The notes beneath the pieces are model-generated. The model made no database searches. It worked only from the letters and a program-made list of their open reading frames with translations, and was not told where the DNA came from. This document shows positions 14,111-17,594 of a DNA stretch of 17,594 bases, in pieces. The DNA is from Alphaproteobacteria bacterium (GTDB lineage: Bacteria > Pseudomonadota > Alphaproteobacteria > UBA828), in contig JAJDVB010000209.1 of assembly GCA_022826345.1 (NCBI GenBank), positions 1-17,594 of the forward strand. Direction: 5' to 3'. The position numbers and the translations under genes were made by a program. Numbering within the stretch: the stretch's first letter is position 1; every line of letters begins with the position of its first letter.

Positions 14111-14142
14111 CGGGCTCCCGACAGCCCGCGATTCTCTCGCGG
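14111..14142. repeat. Two overlapping inverted repeats upstream of purD
   Basis: CGGGCT/AGCCCG (14111-14116 and 14123-14128) and CCGCGA/TCGCGG (14126-14131 and 14137-14142) each form a 6-bp stem. They share bases 14126-14128, so in RNA only one can be complete at a time. This would allow alternative leader folds for purD, but such short stems are common in GC-rich DNA. Confidence 0.35.
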
Positions 14143-14172
14143 AATTTCTTGGTTTTTCGCCGTTTTTGCCGC

Positions 14173-14201
14173 TTGACGGTGGATAGGCCCATCACTAGGA
14201 T
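14173..14201 (+). promoter_or_regulatory. Main promoter of the str operon (rpsL-rpsG-fusA-tuf)
   Basis: TTGACG (14173-14178) and TAGGAT (14196-14201) have the ideal 17-bp spacing. An A/T-rich tract with TTTCTTGGTTTTT and GTTTTTG lies directly upstream (about 14142-14167), as in an UP element for strong promoters. Transcription should start near 14208, about 170 nt before rpsL. Orientation, strength and location fit a ribosomal-protein operon. Confidence 0.72.
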
Positions 14202-14379
14202 GCGCCACCCTCTTGCCGACGAGGTAGGTTGGCGCGCCTCAGGGCGCCCGCCACCATGCCTTGTGATCGAGAGAGTTTCCGATGGGTCGGCGCAGGCCGG
14301 CGGCGGGGAAGCGGGCGGATCCCGATTTTCCCGGTCCACCTGCACGCGCCGCACTGTCTGTTGAACGTGGAACGCCGCG

Positions 14380-14751
14380 ATGCCGACGATCAACCAACTG
14401 ATTCGCAAGCCGCGTACGGCGCCTGCCGCACGAAACAAGGTGCCGGCGCTGCAGGCCTGCCCGCAGAAGCGCGGCGTGTGTACCAGGGTCTACACGACGA
14501 CGCCGAAGAAGCCGAACTCGGCGCTGCGCAAGGTCGCGCGCGTGCGCCTCACCAACGGCTTCGAGGTGACCAGCTACATCCCCGGTGAGGGGCACAACCT
14601 TCAGGAGCATTCGGTGGTGATGATTCGCGGCGGCCGGGTGAAGGACCTGCCGGGCGTGCGCTACCACATCATTCGCGGCTCGCTCGACACCCAGGGTATC
14701 CAGGACCGCCGCCAGCGGCGCTCCAAGTACGGCGCTAAACGGCCCAAATAG
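14380..14751 (+). CDS. rpsL: 30S ribosomal protein S12
   Basis: This 123-residue protein is S12, part of the decoding centre of the small subunit. [70 protein letters not shown] and the C-terminal [11 protein letters not shown] are all present. K43 and K88, where streptomycin-resistance changes occur, are the normal residues, so no resistance is predicted. D89, the residue methylthiolated by RimO in E. coli, is also kept. Only a weak ribosome-binding site (GTGGA) precedes the ATG. It is first in the str operon; rpoC, the usual upstream neighbour, is replaced by divergent purD. Confidence 0.98.
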   Translation: MPTINQLIRKPRTAPAARNKVPALQACPQKRGVCTRVYTTTPKKPNSALRKVARVRLTNGFEVTSYIPGEGHNLQEHSVVMIRGGRVKDLPGVRYHIIRGSLDTQGIQDRRQRRSKYGAKRPK

Positions 14752-15243
<492 letters not shown>

Positions 15244-15268
15244 GCGTTGGCGTTCGCGGACAAGAACA

Positions 15269-17344
<2,076 letters not shown>

Positions 17345-17390
17345 TCGCGTGACCACGACCAAGATCAAGACCTCCTGAGAGAGAGCACCG

Positions 17391-17594
17391 ATGGCCAAGG
17401 AGAAGTTTGAGCGTACGAAGCCGCACTGCAACGTTGGGACGATTGGTCACGTTGACCATGGCAAGACGACGCTGACGGCGGCGATCACGAAGGTTCTGGG
17501 CGAGGCGGGCGGCGCGGAGTTCGTGTCGTTCGACGAGATCGACAAGGCGCCGGAGGAGCGCGAGCGCGGGATCACGATCGCGACCGCGCACGTC
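17391..17594 (+). CDS. tuf: Elongation factor Tu, 5' part only
   Basis: The first 68 codons of EF-Tu are present and the gene runs off the window end. [20 protein letters not shown] is followed by the P-loop GHVDHGKTT (19-27) and the switch I region with [10 protein letters not shown]. The protein brings aminoacyl-tRNA to the ribosome as a GTP complex. A purine-rich GAGAGAGAGC precedes the ATG by a few bases. Codon choice differs from fusA next to it: nearly all threonines are ACG and many valines GTT. It closes the usual str-operon order. Confidence 0.97.
   Translation, partial: MAKEKFERTKPHCNVGTIGHVDHGKTTLTAAITKVLGEAGGAEFVSFDEIDKAPEERERGITIATAHV

Larger units (their letters stand above)
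14066..14379. other. Divergent purD/rpsL intergenic region and rpsL leader
   Basis: This 314-bp region separates purD from rpsL. It contains, from purD outward, two overlapping GC hairpins (14111-14142), an A/T-rich tract (about 14142-14166), the str-operon promoter, and then a GC-rich leader of about 170 nt before rpsL. The leader shows no match to a riboswitch I recognise. I saw no confident promoter for purD; the hairpins would lie in its leader if transcription starts upstream of about 14145. Confidence 0.6.

Noticed and set aside
14208..14379. Riboswitch or known ribosomal leader motif before rpsL
   Set aside because: Only short GC stems are visible and nothing matches a leader class I can recognise.
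14097..14438. A 113-codon minus-strand frame across the purD-rpsL gap
   Set aside because: It overlaps the rpsL start and promoter, has low-complexity Arg/Pro content and no ribosome-binding site.

Overview
The window is GC-rich chromosomal DNA, most likely from an alphaproteobacterium of the Rhodospirillales/Rhizobiales kind. This is inferred from the third-position G/C bias, the KdsD-LptC-LptA-LptB outer-membrane block, a TakP-type TRAP transporter, a Bpt-type aminoacyl-transferase and alphaproteobacterial-looking S12, S7, EF-G and EF-Tu sequences. The species cannot be named from the sequence alone. No rRNA, tRNA, CRISPR array, prophage or intact insertion sequence was seen.

Layout from left to right. 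(1) 1-2462, + strand: the 3' end of a hydantoinase/oxoprolinase A-type gene, overlapping by 4 bp a complete B-type gene. (2) 5551-2475, - strand: kdsD-lptC-lptA-lptB, tightly packed and partly overlapping. It supplies an enzyme for Kdo synthesis and three parts of the lipopolysaccharide exporter. Its last gene converges on hyuB with 12 bp between stop codons. (3) 5552-5793: divergent control region with a good sigma-70-like promoter for bioB. (4) 5794-8118, + strand: bioB and bioA, two of the biotin-synthesis genes, separated by a perfect 18-bp GC palindrome. (5) 8119-8485: a long gene-poor gap with an unusual array of about 10-bp CCC-centred repeats, the oddest stretch in the window. (6) 12753-8486, - strand: bpt followed by dctP-dctQ-dctM, a TRAP uptake system. 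A strong hairpin sits in the dctP-dctQ gap. The bpt promoter is placed so that its mRNA would be leaderless. (7) 14065-12803, - strand: purD. (8) 14066-14379: divergent region with a strong promoter for the str operon. (9) 14380-17594, + strand: rpsL-rpsG-fusA-tuf, with tuf cut by the window end.

The window is mainly core metabolism and translation with one catabolic operon and one transporter. I see no novel defence, mobile or biosynthetic system. The points worth a second look are the decamer array at 8296-8400, the leaderless-type bpt promoter, the intercistronic hairpins around dctP, and departures from usual gene order (no rpoN after lptB, no rpoC next to rpsL, biotin genes reduced to bioB and bioA).
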